Origin: Bifidobacterium polysaccharolyticum
GTDB taxonomy: Bacteria > Actinomycetota > Actinomycetes > Actinomycetales > Bifidobacteriaceae
NCBI RefSeq assembly: GCF_016101585.1
Contig: NZ_JACFQG010000003.1
Span: forward strand, 63,826-127,825
Reading direction: 5' to 3'
DNA length: 64,000 nt
This document shows positions 27,041 through 35,438 of the stretch, one piece after another (positions within the stretch are counted from its first letter, which is position 1; the number at the start of each line of letters is the position of its first letter). The notes beneath the pieces were generated by a model. That model made no database searches and was not told the DNA's origin. It worked only from the letters and a program-made list of their open reading frames with translations. A program made the translations under genes and the position numbers.

Positions 27041-27191
27041 GATGTCGGTTTACAAAGGCGTGGGCTACGTTCACGTATCTGGGAGCGTGACCAAGCGATG
27101 CAAGCCATTGGACCAGATGGGCAGGACATGGTTGTTCCGGCCGTCATCGGTTCCTTTGTAACCGTTGCTTGATGTCGAAAGGACAGAGACA

Positions 27192-28511
27192 ATGAAGGCA
27201 ATCAGAAAGGCTGCGGTAGCCGCGATCGCGCTCGCCACGCTCAGCACCGTGGGGCTCTCGGCCTGCGGTTCTGGCAGTGGAGGCAAGGATGCCAAGGGCA
27301 AGGACGGCGTTACCAACATCGTCATGTGGCACGGATTCTCCGAGGCCGATGGCAAGACTTTGAAGAAGATCGTCGAGAACTTCAACAAGTCCCAGAAGAA
27401 GTACCACATCGACGCTCAGCTGCAGCCCTGGAGCACCATCGGCGAGACCATGGTCACCAAGGTCACCTCGGGCGACGGTCCCGACTTCGTCACCACCGGC
27501 GCCGACAATGGCCAGGGCTGGTCCATCGACGGCACCTTCCAGTGCGTGCAGGACTTCTATGACGATCCCTCCAACGAGACCAAGAACTACCTGCCCAACG
27601 TGACCAAGCAGACCGAGTTCACCATTGACGGCAAGAAGCAGCAGTGCGCGGTCCCCATGGGCTACGCGCCCACTACCGTCTGGTACAACACCGATATGTG
27701 GAAGGCCGCCGGCCTGACCGATCAGGACTATCCCAAGACATGGGACCAGCTCCTGGATGTGGCCAAGAAGCTGACCAAGGGTGACGGTTCCCAGTACGGT
27801 ATGGCCCTGTCCGACTCCGGATGGGCGGCCTTCATGAAGGGCAACGGCACTGGTCTATACGACACCAAGGGCAAGGTCACTATCAACTCCGAGCAGAACA
27901 AGGCCTTCCTGCAGAAGATGCGCGAGTTCTACAAGGGTGGTTACTCCAAGACCGGCATGGATGACACCGCTGCACGCGAGTCCTTCGAGTCCGGCCAGTC
28001 GGCCATGGTCATCGTCGGCCCCTGGGAGGATCAGGCAGCCACCGACAAGGGCATCAAGCACGATCTGTTCCCCGTACCCAACGGAGACGGCACCTATGTC
28101 TATCCCGATGGCAGGAAGGGCTCCAACACCGGTTCAACCGGTCTGTATTGGTGGGTCACTTCGCAGGTCAAGGACGAGGCCAAGAAGAAGGGTATCTATG
28201 CCTTCTTCAAGTACTACAACAACCATGACAATCAGGTCATGTGGTCTCTGGGGTCCGCCTATCCGCCGAACAACAAGACCGTGACCACCGAAGAGCTCTC
28301 CAAGCGCCCCCTGATCGCCAAGGTCTCCGAGAATACGGACAACTCCTACATCGGCATTGCCGGCCTCAAGGGCGGCTTCGGTGATATCTCGGCCACCCTG
28401 GATTCGGTGACCCAGAACACCGCCCGCACCGACGATGACATTTCCGCCTCGCTGTCCAAAGCCTCCAACAAGATCCAGAAGTATCTGGACGAGTACAAGG
28501 CTGAGGACTGA
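27192..28511 (+). CDS. ABC arabino-oligosaccharide transporter, solute-binding lipoprotein
   Basis: A 439-residue family 1 solute-binding protein. The signal peptide ends at LSAC with lipidated Cys25, followed by a Gly/Lys-rich linker. Family marks: IVMWHGFSEADGKTLKKIVENFNKSQ, a GPDFVTTGADN segment, VPMGYAPTTVWYNTDMWKAAGL, MVIVGPWEDQA. Start at the second in-frame ATG (27192) because AAAGGAC precedes it and the signal peptide starts there. It heads the importer operon of the arabinan island; substrate assigned by context. Confidence 0.9.
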   Translation: MKAIRKAAVAAIALATLSTVGLSACGSGSGGKDAKGKDGVTNIVMWHGFSEADGKTLKKIVENFNKSQKKYHIDAQLQPWSTIGETMVTKVTSGDGPDFVTTGADNGQGWSIDGTFQCVQDFYDDPSNETKNYLPNVTKQTEFTIDGKKQQCAVPMGYAPTTVWYNTDMWKAAGLTDQDYPKTWDQLLDVAKKLTKGDGSQYGMALSDSGWAAFMKGNGTGLYDTKGKVTINSEQNKAFLQKMREFYKGGYSKTGMDDTAARESFESGQSAMVIVGPWEDQAATDKGIKHDLFPVPNGDGTYVYPDGRKGSNTGSTGLYWWVTSQVKDEAKKKGIYAFFKYYNNHDNQVMWSLGSAYPPNNKTVTTEELSKRPLIAKVSENTDNSYIGIAGLKGGFGDISATLDSVTQNTARTDDDISASLSKASNKIQKYLDEYKAED

Positions 28512-28540
28512 TTGACCATCCGCCCCTGAGGAATCGGTCT

Positions 28541-28559
28541 GGCGGCCAGTAGCGCCGCC
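28541..28559 (+). promoter_or_regulatory. Intercistronic hairpin after the binding-protein gene
   Basis: GGCGGC (28541-28546) pairs with GCCGCC (28554-28559) over a 7-nt loop, with no T run. Its position between binding protein and permease matches the stronger hairpin at 4981-5015. Confidence 0.45.
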
Positions 28560-28623
28560 GGCCGGTCCCCTCATGGCTGACCGTCGCCTGGGCCCGGCGT
28601 CCGGGCGACACTTTGGAGTACCT

Positions 28624-29574
28624 ATGTCCACTACCACTGGGATCCCACCCGCGCAGGGCGCCGACGCGGTCATCAAGGACAACAAGAAAACCCTTTCCAG
28701 GCGCAATATTCGAATCGGGTTGAGCTTTATAGCACCGGCCCTGATTGTCCTGTCGGTCTTCGTCTTTTACCCGACCATCAAGACCTTCTTCACCTCGCTG
28801 ACTACAGACCGCATCAACCGTAAGGGCATCTTTGTCGGTCTGCACAACTACGCCGAGCTTTTCACCAACGCGGACTTCTGGACCGACTTCCGCAACACGG
28901 TCATCTATGCGGTCGCCTACGCACCACTGGTGGTCATCGTCGCCCTGGCCTTCGCCCTGTTGCTCAACCGCAAGGACATCAAGGGGGTCGGCTTCTTCCG
29001 CACCTGCCTGTTCATGCCCTACATCATTTCGCTGACTGTGGCCTCCATCGCCTGGAGCTTCATCCTCTCGCCCTCCCTGGGTCTTATACCCTACTGGGGC
29101 AAGGTGCTCTTCGGCATCCAGCACATGGATCTGCTGGGGACCAAGTCCACGGCCTTGGCCACCATCATCTTCATCACCGTTTGGAAGAACTTCGGCTATT
29201 TCATGGTCATCTTCCTGGCCGGTCTACAGGGGATCAACCCGGACCTGTACGAGGCGGCCTCCCTGGATGGGGCCAACGCCTGGCAGCGTTTCCTGCACAT
29301 CACCCTGCCCGGGCTGATGCCCACCTTCAACTACGTGGTCATCTTCGGACTGATCGGATCCTTCCAGGTCTTCGATCAGGTCTTCATTCTGACTTCCGGA
29401 GGCCCCGACCGCGCCACGGAGACCATCGTCTACCGTATCTATACCGAAGCCTTCGGCAACGGCAAGATGGGCTATGCATCGGCCCTGTCCTATGTCCTGC
29501 TGATCATGACGCTGATCATCGGCGTTATCCAGCTGGTCTGGAACAACAAGCATGAGAAGGAGGAAATCGGATGA
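28624..29574 (+). CDS. ABC sugar transporter permease, MalF/UgpA type
   Basis: A 316-residue permease with an N-terminal cytoplasmic segment, then six helices starting at IGLSFIAPALIVLSVFVFYP. The EAA loop is EAASLDGANAWQRFLHITLP. The start at 28624 follows GGAGTACCT; an upstream ATG at 28573 gives an unlikely extension. Its stop overlaps the next permease start (ATGA). Confidence 0.93.
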   Translation: MSTTTGIPPAQGADAVIKDNKKTLSRRNIRIGLSFIAPALIVLSVFVFYPTIKTFFTSLTTDRINRKGIFVGLHNYAELFTNADFWTDFRNTVIYAVAYAPLVVIVALAFALLLNRKDIKGVGFFRTCLFMPYIISLTVASIAWSFILSPSLGLIPYWGKVLFGIQHMDLLGTKSTALATIIFITVWKNFGYFMVIFLAGLQGINPDLYEAASLDGANAWQRFLHITLPGLMPTFNYVVIFGLIGSFQVFDQVFILTSGGPDRATETIVYRIYTEAFGNGKMGYASALSYVLLIMTLIIGVIQLVWNNKHEKEEIG

Positions 29575-30452
29575 GCCAGTCGACTCCTACCGCAATCGAG
29601 CACGATAAGCTGCTCAAGAGGGCCCATGCGCGACACATGGTGGCCAGGGTCCTGACCTACTTCCTGCTGATCCTGATGACGGTAATCATCATCTTCCCGC
29701 TGCTGATTGTGCTGATTACCTCCTTCACGCCCAACAAGCTGACCCAGACCTGGCCGCCCAAGGTGATTCCCTCCTCATTCACGCTGGACAACTACACCTC
29801 GCTCTTCCAGCGGATGCCCATCGGCAAGCAGCTGATGAACACAGTAATTTTCGCCGGAGCAGTGACGGTCTTCTCGGTCTTCTTCGACTCCCTGGCCGCC
29901 TACGGGCTTTCCAGGATCGACTTCAAGGGGCGTGGCTTCCTGCTGGGAATCCTGATCGCCACCATGATGATCCCCGGCATGGCCCTGCTGATCCCGGTCT
30001 ACAAGCTGCTGGCAAGCATGGGCCTGGTCAACTCCTACTGGGGCATCATCATCCCCAGGCTGGCTGATGTGGGCGGCATCTTCCTGATGCGGCAGTTCTT
30101 CATCTCCTTGCCCAAGGATCTGGACAACGCAGCCCGCATTGACGGTGCCGGCGAGTTCCGCATCTTCTGGCAGATCATCCTGCCCAACGCCAAGTCCTCG
30201 GTGCTGGTAGTGACCATGTTCAACTTCATGGGCAACTGGAACGATCTGCTCTGGCCCTTGATTATGACCAGCCGCCCGGAGACCAGGACCATCACCGCCG
30301 GTCTGGCTATGCTGACCGGGCACGGCTCCTCGGTCACGCCCTATGGCGTGGTCATGGCGGGCGCCCTGATCTCGGCGCTGCCCCTGCTGATTATCTTCTT
30401 CTTCATTCAGAAGAGCTTCGTGCAGGGCATCGCTATGACAGGCATTAAGTGA
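29571..30452 (+). CDS. ABC sugar transporter permease, MalG/UgpE type
   Basis: A 293-residue permease, partner of the preceding subunit. The first helix is VLTYFLLILMTVIIIFPLLIVLI. The EAA-like loop is NAARIDGAGEFRIFWQIILP, and the end FFIQKSFVQGIAMTGIK is family-typical. No ATPase follows in the operon. Confidence 0.93.
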   Translation: MSQSTPTAIEHDKLLKRAHARHMVARVLTYFLLILMTVIIIFPLLIVLITSFTPNKLTQTWPPKVIPSSFTLDNYTSLFQRMPIGKQLMNTVIFAGAVTVFSVFFDSLAAYGLSRIDFKGRGFLLGILIATMMIPGMALLIPVYKLLASMGLVNSYWGIIIPRLADVGGIFLMRQFFISLPKDLDNAARIDGAGEFRIFWQIILPNAKSSVLVVTMFNFMGNWNDLLWPLIMTSRPETRTITAGLAMLTGHGSSVTPYGVVMAGALISALPLLIIFFFIQKSFVQGIAMTGIK

Positions 30453-30472
30453 CCGACAAGGCCGACATCATC

Positions 30473-30566
30473 GGCACCAGGTACAGGGCCCGTTGAGGGG
30501 TGGGCCGCTGTGCCTGGTGCCCAAGGGGCCGACGGGGGATGACCACCTCCGTCGGCCCCTTGTTCA
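30473..30566 (+). terminator. Tandem hairpins ending the arabinan importer operon
   Basis: A first stem, GGCACCAGG (30473-30481) with CCTGGTGCC (30513-30521), is followed by a 14-bp perfect stem. That stem is CAAGGGGCCGACGG (30522-30535) with CCGTCGGCCCCTTG (30549-30562), then TTCATT. The second is a strong terminator. The small membrane-protein gene behind it is thus partly insulated. Confidence 0.8.
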
Positions 30567-30615
30567 TTCTGGATTTAGACTGGGCTGGTGAGCGTCGCGG
30601 ATGGGGAGGTCAGGC

Positions 30616-31347
30616 ATGGATGAGCGTCAGGGCGATCGGTATGGGCTTAGCTCCGACCAAAAGGATGCTCTGGGGGTTCTGGCATCGGCGGATCCCCACG
30701 CCGGACAGTCCAAATGGACCATCTTCAGGCAATTGCCGCCGGCCAAGCGCTGGCCCTACTTCGCCCAGCACTTCCTTCCTGGTGTTCTGGCCGCTGGTCT
30801 GGTACTGGCCCTGCTGATCGGCTTGGTCGTCACCAGACTGACCAGGCCGCCGGACCCGCTTATTTCAGTCCAGGGTTTCAACATGAGCGCTCAGGAGGAA
30901 GGGTTCGACCGACTCAAACAGGGGTTCATGCGCGACCGGGGAATCAAGGACGGTCGGCTGGTGGACATGGAGGCGACCCTGACGCTGAATGGCCAGGGCT
31001 ACGACGATTCGGCCAAGGCCCTGACCCAGGTCACTGCAGGCCAAATCAACATGGTTATTGCCCCGGCGGGCCTCTTTCCGACTCTGTGCAAGCGCGGGCT
31101 GGTGGCTAAGCCTTCGCAAGGATTGAAGGGCGGCGACCTGCATCGGTTGGCTAGCCAGGGCGTGCTGGTGGATTCCAAGGGCCGACACGTATCGAATCCG
31201 TCACACGCCATGGGTCTGGATCTCTCCCGCTCATCGCGCTGGCGGCAGGTGCCTGGCCTTCCTGATCACGCCATCCTGGGGATGAGCAACGTAGCCGACA
31301 CCGTATCCTACGTCCGGGCCTTCGTTGACTATATGGATTTCGACTGA
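30616..31347 (+). CDS. Unrecognised single-span membrane protein next to the arabinan importer
   Basis: A 243-residue protein. The N-terminal ~50 residues are hydrophilic (cytoplasmic), then one membrane helix GVLAAGLVLALLIGLVV at ~51-70. An extracytoplasmic domain follows. That domain contains DDSAKALTQVTAGQINMVIAPAGLFPTLCKRGLVAK, which reads like a short fragment of a periplasmic-binding-protein fold (inference). I recall similar small TM-plus-domain proteins beside sugar operons in Firmicutes and bifidobacteria, function unknown. Start at 30616 follows GGGGAGG; another ATG at 30601 lacks a site. It overlaps the convergent LacI gene by 19 bp. Confidence 0.75.
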   Translation: MDERQGDRYGLSSDQKDALGVLASADPHAGQSKWTIFRQLPPAKRWPYFAQHFLPGVLAAGLVLALLIGLVVTRLTRPPDPLISVQGFNMSAQEEGFDRLKQGFMRDRGIKDGRLVDMEATLTLNGQGYDDSAKALTQVTAGQINMVIAPAGLFPTLCKRGLVAKPSQGLKGGDLHRLASQGVLVDSKGRHVSNPSHAMGLDLSRSSRWRQVPGLPDHAILGMSNVADTVSYVRAFVDYMDFD

Positions 31348-32423
31348 GTCTCCGGGTCCCTTTGAACCGTGTTTGTGGGATGGATTCCCAGGGTGGATTC
31401 TCGCTCCAGCAGATGGTAGCCCACAATCACTCTGCGAGGGGTTCGGGCTGAATCTTCCTGACCTTCCTGCTGACCGACATGATCCAGCATCATGGAGACG
31501 GCCATCCGCGCCATCTCAGTGAAATCCACTGCCACGGTGGTCAGGGTGGGGACGGAGTAGGCTCCCGGTTCAATTCCGTCGAAGCCGGTGACCGCGACAT
31601 CCTCTGGCACCCGCACTCCGCATTCAGCCAAGCCGCGGATGACCCCAAGGGCTAAGGCGTCATTCATGCAGCAGAGGGCATCGTAGGGCATGCCTTGGCG
31701 GACCAGGGCGTGGGCCGTCCGCCGTCCGGCCGGGGTGGACCAGTCACAGGCGACAAGGGCCTGGGAGGTATCCATGCCCAGGTCCTGCATGGTGTCCAGA
31801 GCCTGCCGGTAGCGGTTCCGCCGCAAGGTCACGCTCAGGGCATGGCTGGCGCTCAGGGCTCCCTGATGGCCGCCCACCACGCCGATTCTCCGGCGCCCGC
31901 AGGCATGCAGATGGCGTATGGCGGCGGTCATCCCGTCCCTGCTGGGAGTCTCGATGGAGTCGTAGCAGGCCTGGTTCTGCACGCTCATATCGTCGAAGAG
32001 CAGGACCGGGAGCCCGTTGGCCACCTGCTGGATTTCCCGGGCGCTGTTGTGAGTGGAGCAGACGAAGAGCCCATCGCACATGGAGGAGCGTAGCTCCTGA
32101 ATCTGGCGGAGTTCCTTGGCCTTGTCATACTGGCTGACCTGGATGATCAGCTTCAGGTTCCTGGCGAAGAGCCGGTTGGACAGGGAATTGGCCAGCCTGG
32201 CGTAGTAGCCGTTTTCCAAGTCCGGCACAATCAAGGTAAAGATGCCTGACCTGCCCGAGCGCAGGGCACGGGCGGATACGTTGGTGGAGTAGTGGAGTCG
32301 CTGGGCCTGTCTGATGACCTTGCGGCGTGTAAGCGGTTTGACGATGTCCATGCCGCGCAGGGCCGCCGAGGCTGTCGACGGGGATACGCCTGCGGCATCC
32401 GCCACATCCTTGAGTGTTACCAC
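31329..32423 (-). CDS. LacI-family regulator of the second oligosaccharide island
   Basis: A 364-residue repressor: VTLKDVADAAGVSPSTASAALRG is the helix-turn-helix, STNVSARALRSGRSGIFTLIVPD the hinge and core start. MNDALALGVIRGLAECGVRVPEDVAVTGFDGIEPG is the classical LacI C-terminal motif. The GTG start at 32423 has AAGGAGG seven bases upstream and gives the normal N terminus; the longer frame to 32477 is not needed. It is divergent from the LplA-type binding-protein gene, with candidate operators between them. Confidence 0.93.
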   Translation of the reverse strand: MVTLKDVADAAGVSPSTASAALRGMDIVKPLTRRKVIRQAQRLHYSTNVSARALRSGRSGIFTLIVPDLENGYYARLANSLSNRLFARNLKLIIQVSQYDKAKELRQIQELRSSMCDGLFVCSTHNSAREIQQVANGLPVLLFDDMSVQNQACYDSIETPSRDGMTAAIRHLHACGRRRIGVVGGHQGALSASHALSVTLRRNRYRQALDTMQDLGMDTSQALVACDWSTPAGRRTAHALVRQGMPYDALCCMNDALALGVIRGLAECGVRVPEDVAVTGFDGIEPGAYSVPTLTTVAVDFTEMARMAVSMMLDHVGQQEGQEDSARTPRRVIVGYHLLERESTLGIHPTNTVQRDPETQSKSI

Positions 32424-32732
32424 CGCTTCGCCTCCTTGCGAATTGACCAGGAACCGATGGGTCAAGTCTGGTCCCATAGGTCGACCCGCCTATCGAATCG
32501 TTGCAATAATTCTATGTCCATCACCTGCCGAACGCGCCCACAACAGCGATGATTTGACAAGGACGCAATGGGAATTGCATAATCAAATCGTTACGATTCC
32601 TATGGGATGACGACAGGTTTCACCCTCTGCAAGTATGCAAAGACGTATGCGTAGGCAAAGCAGCCGGGGTCCTGTAGACCCGATCCGCTTGCCAGGCCTT
32701 TCAAGGGCCGGGAATGGAGAAGGAGACTGATG
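32424..32732. promoter_or_regulatory. Divergent control region with two operator-like sites
   Basis: AATCGT-T-ACGATT (32586-32598) is a perfect 6-bp palindrome, and AATCGTTGCAAT (32496-32507) shares its left half. They would be targets of the LacI regulator whose gene starts here. No further gene is seen in this 309-bp gap. Confidence 0.6.
32554..32583 (+). promoter_or_regulatory. Promoter of the LplA-type importer operon
   Basis: TTGACA (32554-32559) and CATAAT (32578-32583) are spaced by 18 bp. The palindromic operator begins 3 bp after the -10 box, so bound repressor would cover the start site. Confidence 0.62.
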
Positions 32733-34359
32733 ATGACAACCAAGGCAACCATGATGAAGGGCCTGGCCGCGCTGTCGGCACTGGCCATGGCGGGCACTCT
32801 CGCCGCCTGTGGCGGGGGGGGGGGGCTCCTCCACCGATGACAAGGGACGGCCCATAGTCAAGATTCTGGTGGTGAAAAACTCCAACGAAACCAAGATGGC
32901 CGACATGACCTGGGCCAAGGAGCTGGCCGCCGACTGCGACTGCTCCATCCAGTGGCACGAAGTCAGCGATGACGCCTGGGGGCAGCAGAAGAATGCCTCG
33001 CTGGCTGCTGGCGAGATCGACGATCTGAACATCAGGGCTTTCAATCCGGACGATGCCGTCCGCAATCCTTCAGCCTTCGAGACCTTGGGAGATGACCTGG
33101 ACAAGCTCCCCAATGTCAAACGCTTCTTCAAGGAGCAGCCCACAGCCCGCAAGTTCGTCACTGTAGACGGGAAGGTCCGTGTCCTGCCATCCAGCCGCAC
33201 CAAGGGGTTCCTGGCCTCGGGGCAGCATCTGATGATCAACCGCGTCTGGCTGGAGAAGCTGGGGCTCAAGGCCCCCACCACCTGGGACGAGATGCGTACA
33301 GTCATGGAGGCCTTCAAAACCCGCGATCCCAACGGCAACGGCAAGGCCGACGAGATCGCCTTCAACCCGCGGGAACTGGTCACCGGAAAGATCGGGGACT
33401 GGTGGAGCCCCTTCCTGATGATGAATTCGACCGGCATCGTCACCCATTTCAACTCCGGACCCTCGCAGCAGGGGATCTATCTGCGCGACGGCAAGGTCGG
33501 CAACTGGATGCAGACCGACCAGTTCCGTCAGGTCATCGCCTTCTACCGTGAGATGGTCGAGAAGGGATGGGCCCCCTCTGACTGGGTCACAGCCAAGGAC
33601 GACAAGTACAACGCCCGCAACCAATCTGACGGGCAGACCGCCAAGGTAGGCATGGTCTTCGGCTGGGACGACTCTGCCTTCGGATCCTACGGGTCGGCCA
33701 TGGCCCAGCAGTATGAGAGCATCCCCGTGCCTGCGGCTGACGGGGTCTCCGCCGACAAGGTGGTCTGGGACGGTTCACGCGAGGCCAACCGCTTCGAGGA
33801 CTACCACATGGCCATGTCCGCCAATGCGACCAACAAGGATGCCGCGTTGAAGGTCATCAACCTGCTTTATTCCGAAAAGTACTCCGTCCAGCAGCTCTAC
33901 GGCTCCTTGACAGATAAGTACCTTGAGAAGACCGGTCCGCACGCCTACCGGGTCACCGACAAGTTCCACCAGGCCCAGGACGCGGCCAAGATTCCGGCCC
34001 TGGAAGACCGGCTGGCCGGCTGGATTCCTGATGCGGTCACCGTTGAGGGCGACCGGGGCATGGACCATGTGGCTGCCGTGGACAAGGCGTATGAGGAGCA
34101 GTATAAGCACTACGACCACGAGCGGGACATGATGCCTATTTATGTGCGTATCAGCGAGGCGGATCAGAACACCGTGGCCAACAACAACACCGCCCTGTTC
34201 AACTATGCCGTGCCCGTGGTCTCCAACTGGCTGGCCAAGGGGGGCGTCCAGGATGATGCCGCCTGGAAGGACTTCCAGAGCAATCTGAAGAAGTATCAGA
34301 TCGAAAAGAACACCGCGATTTGGCAGAAGGCCTACGACAAGGCCATCAAGATCAAATAA
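32733..34359 (+). pseudogene. ABC oligosaccharide solute-binding lipoprotein (LplA/YtcQ type), frameshifted at a G12 tract
   Basis: Lipoprotein of ~541 residues once one base is removed. From the ATG at 32733 (AAGGAG seven bases upstream) the signal peptide MKGLAALSALAMAGTLAAC with lipobox LAAC is read in one frame. The 12 G at 32814-32825 then shift it, and translation stops at a TGA within ~15 bases. The long remaining frame starts in the tract and encodes the whole binding domain: LMINRVWLEKLGLKAPTTWDEMRTVMEAF, FGWDDSAFGSYGSAM, PIYVRISEADQNTVANN. With 11 or 14 G the gene is intact. Either phase variation by slippage or a sequencing error; not random decay, since the rest is clean. Confidence 0.85.
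32814..32825 (+). repeat. Poly-G tract (12 G) inside a lipoprotein gene
   Basis: Twelve consecutive G encode the glycine linker directly after the lipobox cysteine. The length sets the reading frame of the binding protein. Homopolymer G tracts of this length are prone to slipped-strand mispairing. Confidence 0.92.
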
Positions 34360-34381
34360 GCCGATTGGCGCGGATAGGGGT

Positions 34382-34416
34382 CCGGCGGTCGGTTCTGCAG
34401 GATGGCCGGTCGCCGG
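34382..34416 (+). promoter_or_regulatory. Imperfect intercistronic hairpin after the binding-protein gene
   Basis: CCGGCGGTCGG (34382-34392) can pair with CCGGTCGCCGG (34406-34416) with two mismatches. Position as in the other two importer operons. Confidence 0.4.
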
Positions 34417-34439
34417 CTCCTCTGGCAAGGAGGTTGAAG

Positions 34440-35414
34440 GTGCGTACGGACAAGGAAACGATTGAGCGCGGTAGCGACGCGCAGGTGGTGGATAACGACA
34501 AGGTCCGGAAAACCTGGCCTCTGCGTAGGCGGCTGGCCTGGCATTTCCGACGATACTGGCAGCTCTGGCTCATGGCCCTGCCGGCCCTGGGCTTCACCCT
34601 GCTCTTCGCCTACGTGCCCATGTACGGCATCCAGCTGGCATTCAGGGACTTTGTTCCCGCCAAGGGGCTGACCGGTGGCCGATGGGTGGGGCTGCAGTAC
34701 TTCAGGCAGTTCTTCCAGTCGCCCCTCTTTGCCTCCACCATGATCAACACCTTCAAGATCAGCCTTGGGACGCTGGTCCTGGGGTTCATCACCCCTATCA
34801 TTCTGGCCCTGCTGATCAACCAGATCGGCTCGCAGCGGATCAAGGGATTCGCGCAGACCATCACCTACATGCCCCATTTCATCTCCACCGTGGTCATCGT
34901 GGCCATGCTCAACATCTTCCTGACGCCCAATACCGGGCTGATCGGTCGCTTCCTGGGCAAGGACAACGTCCTGGACAGCCCCGGTGCCGTGGCGCCCATC
35001 TACTGGATCAGCGAGGTCTGGCAGCACTGCGGATGGAACGCCATCATCTATCTGGCGGCCCTGAGCTCGGTGGACCTGTCCCTTTACGAGGCTGCCAAGA
35101 TGGACGGGGCAGGCCGGCTGCAGCTGATCAGGTATGTGGACCTGCCCACCATCATGCCCACCTGCGTGGTCCTGCTGATCATGAACATGGGCTCGGTCCT
35201 GTCCGTGGGCTTCGAAAAGGTCTGGCTGATGCAGAACGCCATGAACCTGCCGGGTTCCGAGGTCATATCCACCTATACCTTCAAGATCGGCATCCAATCC
35301 TTCCAATTCAGCTACGGAACGGCCATAGGCCTGTTCAACACGGTCATCAACTTCATCTTCCTGGTCGCGGCCAACTGGATATCCAAGCGGGTCACCGACA
35401 CCAGCATCTTCTGA
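34440..35414 (+). CDS. ABC oligosaccharide permease, LplB/YteP type
   Basis: A 324-residue permease with GTG start preceded by AAGGAGG. WQLWLMALPALGFTLLFAYVPMYGIQLAFRDF is the family N-terminal signature, and the EAA loop is EAAKMDGAGRLQLIRYVDLP. The late YTFKIGIQSFQFSYGTAIGLFNTVINF is diagnostic for the LplB/YteP group. That group works with LplA-type binding proteins and often imports pectin- or xylan-derived oligosaccharides. Confidence 0.93.
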   Translation: MRTDKETIERGSDAQVVDNDKVRKTWPLRRRLAWHFRRYWQLWLMALPALGFTLLFAYVPMYGIQLAFRDFVPAKGLTGGRWVGLQYFRQFFQSPLFASTMINTFKISLGTLVLGFITPIILALLINQIGSQRIKGFAQTITYMPHFISTVVIVAMLNIFLTPNTGLIGRFLGKDNVLDSPGAVAPIYWISEVWQHCGWNAIIYLAALSSVDLSLYEAAKMDGAGRLQLIRYVDLPTIMPTCVVLLIMNMGSVLSVGFEKVWLMQNAMNLPGSEVISTYTFKIGIQSFQFSYGTAIGLFNTVINFIFLVAANWISKRVTDTSIF

Positions 35415-35438
35415 TTGTGCAGGATAAGGAGCGTCATC

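Noticed and set aside
32809..34359. Binding-protein gene starting inside the G tract
   Set aside because: An ATG at 32809 opens the long frame but would give a protein without signal peptide or lipobox and without a ribosome site; the frameshifted full-length reading explains the locus better.
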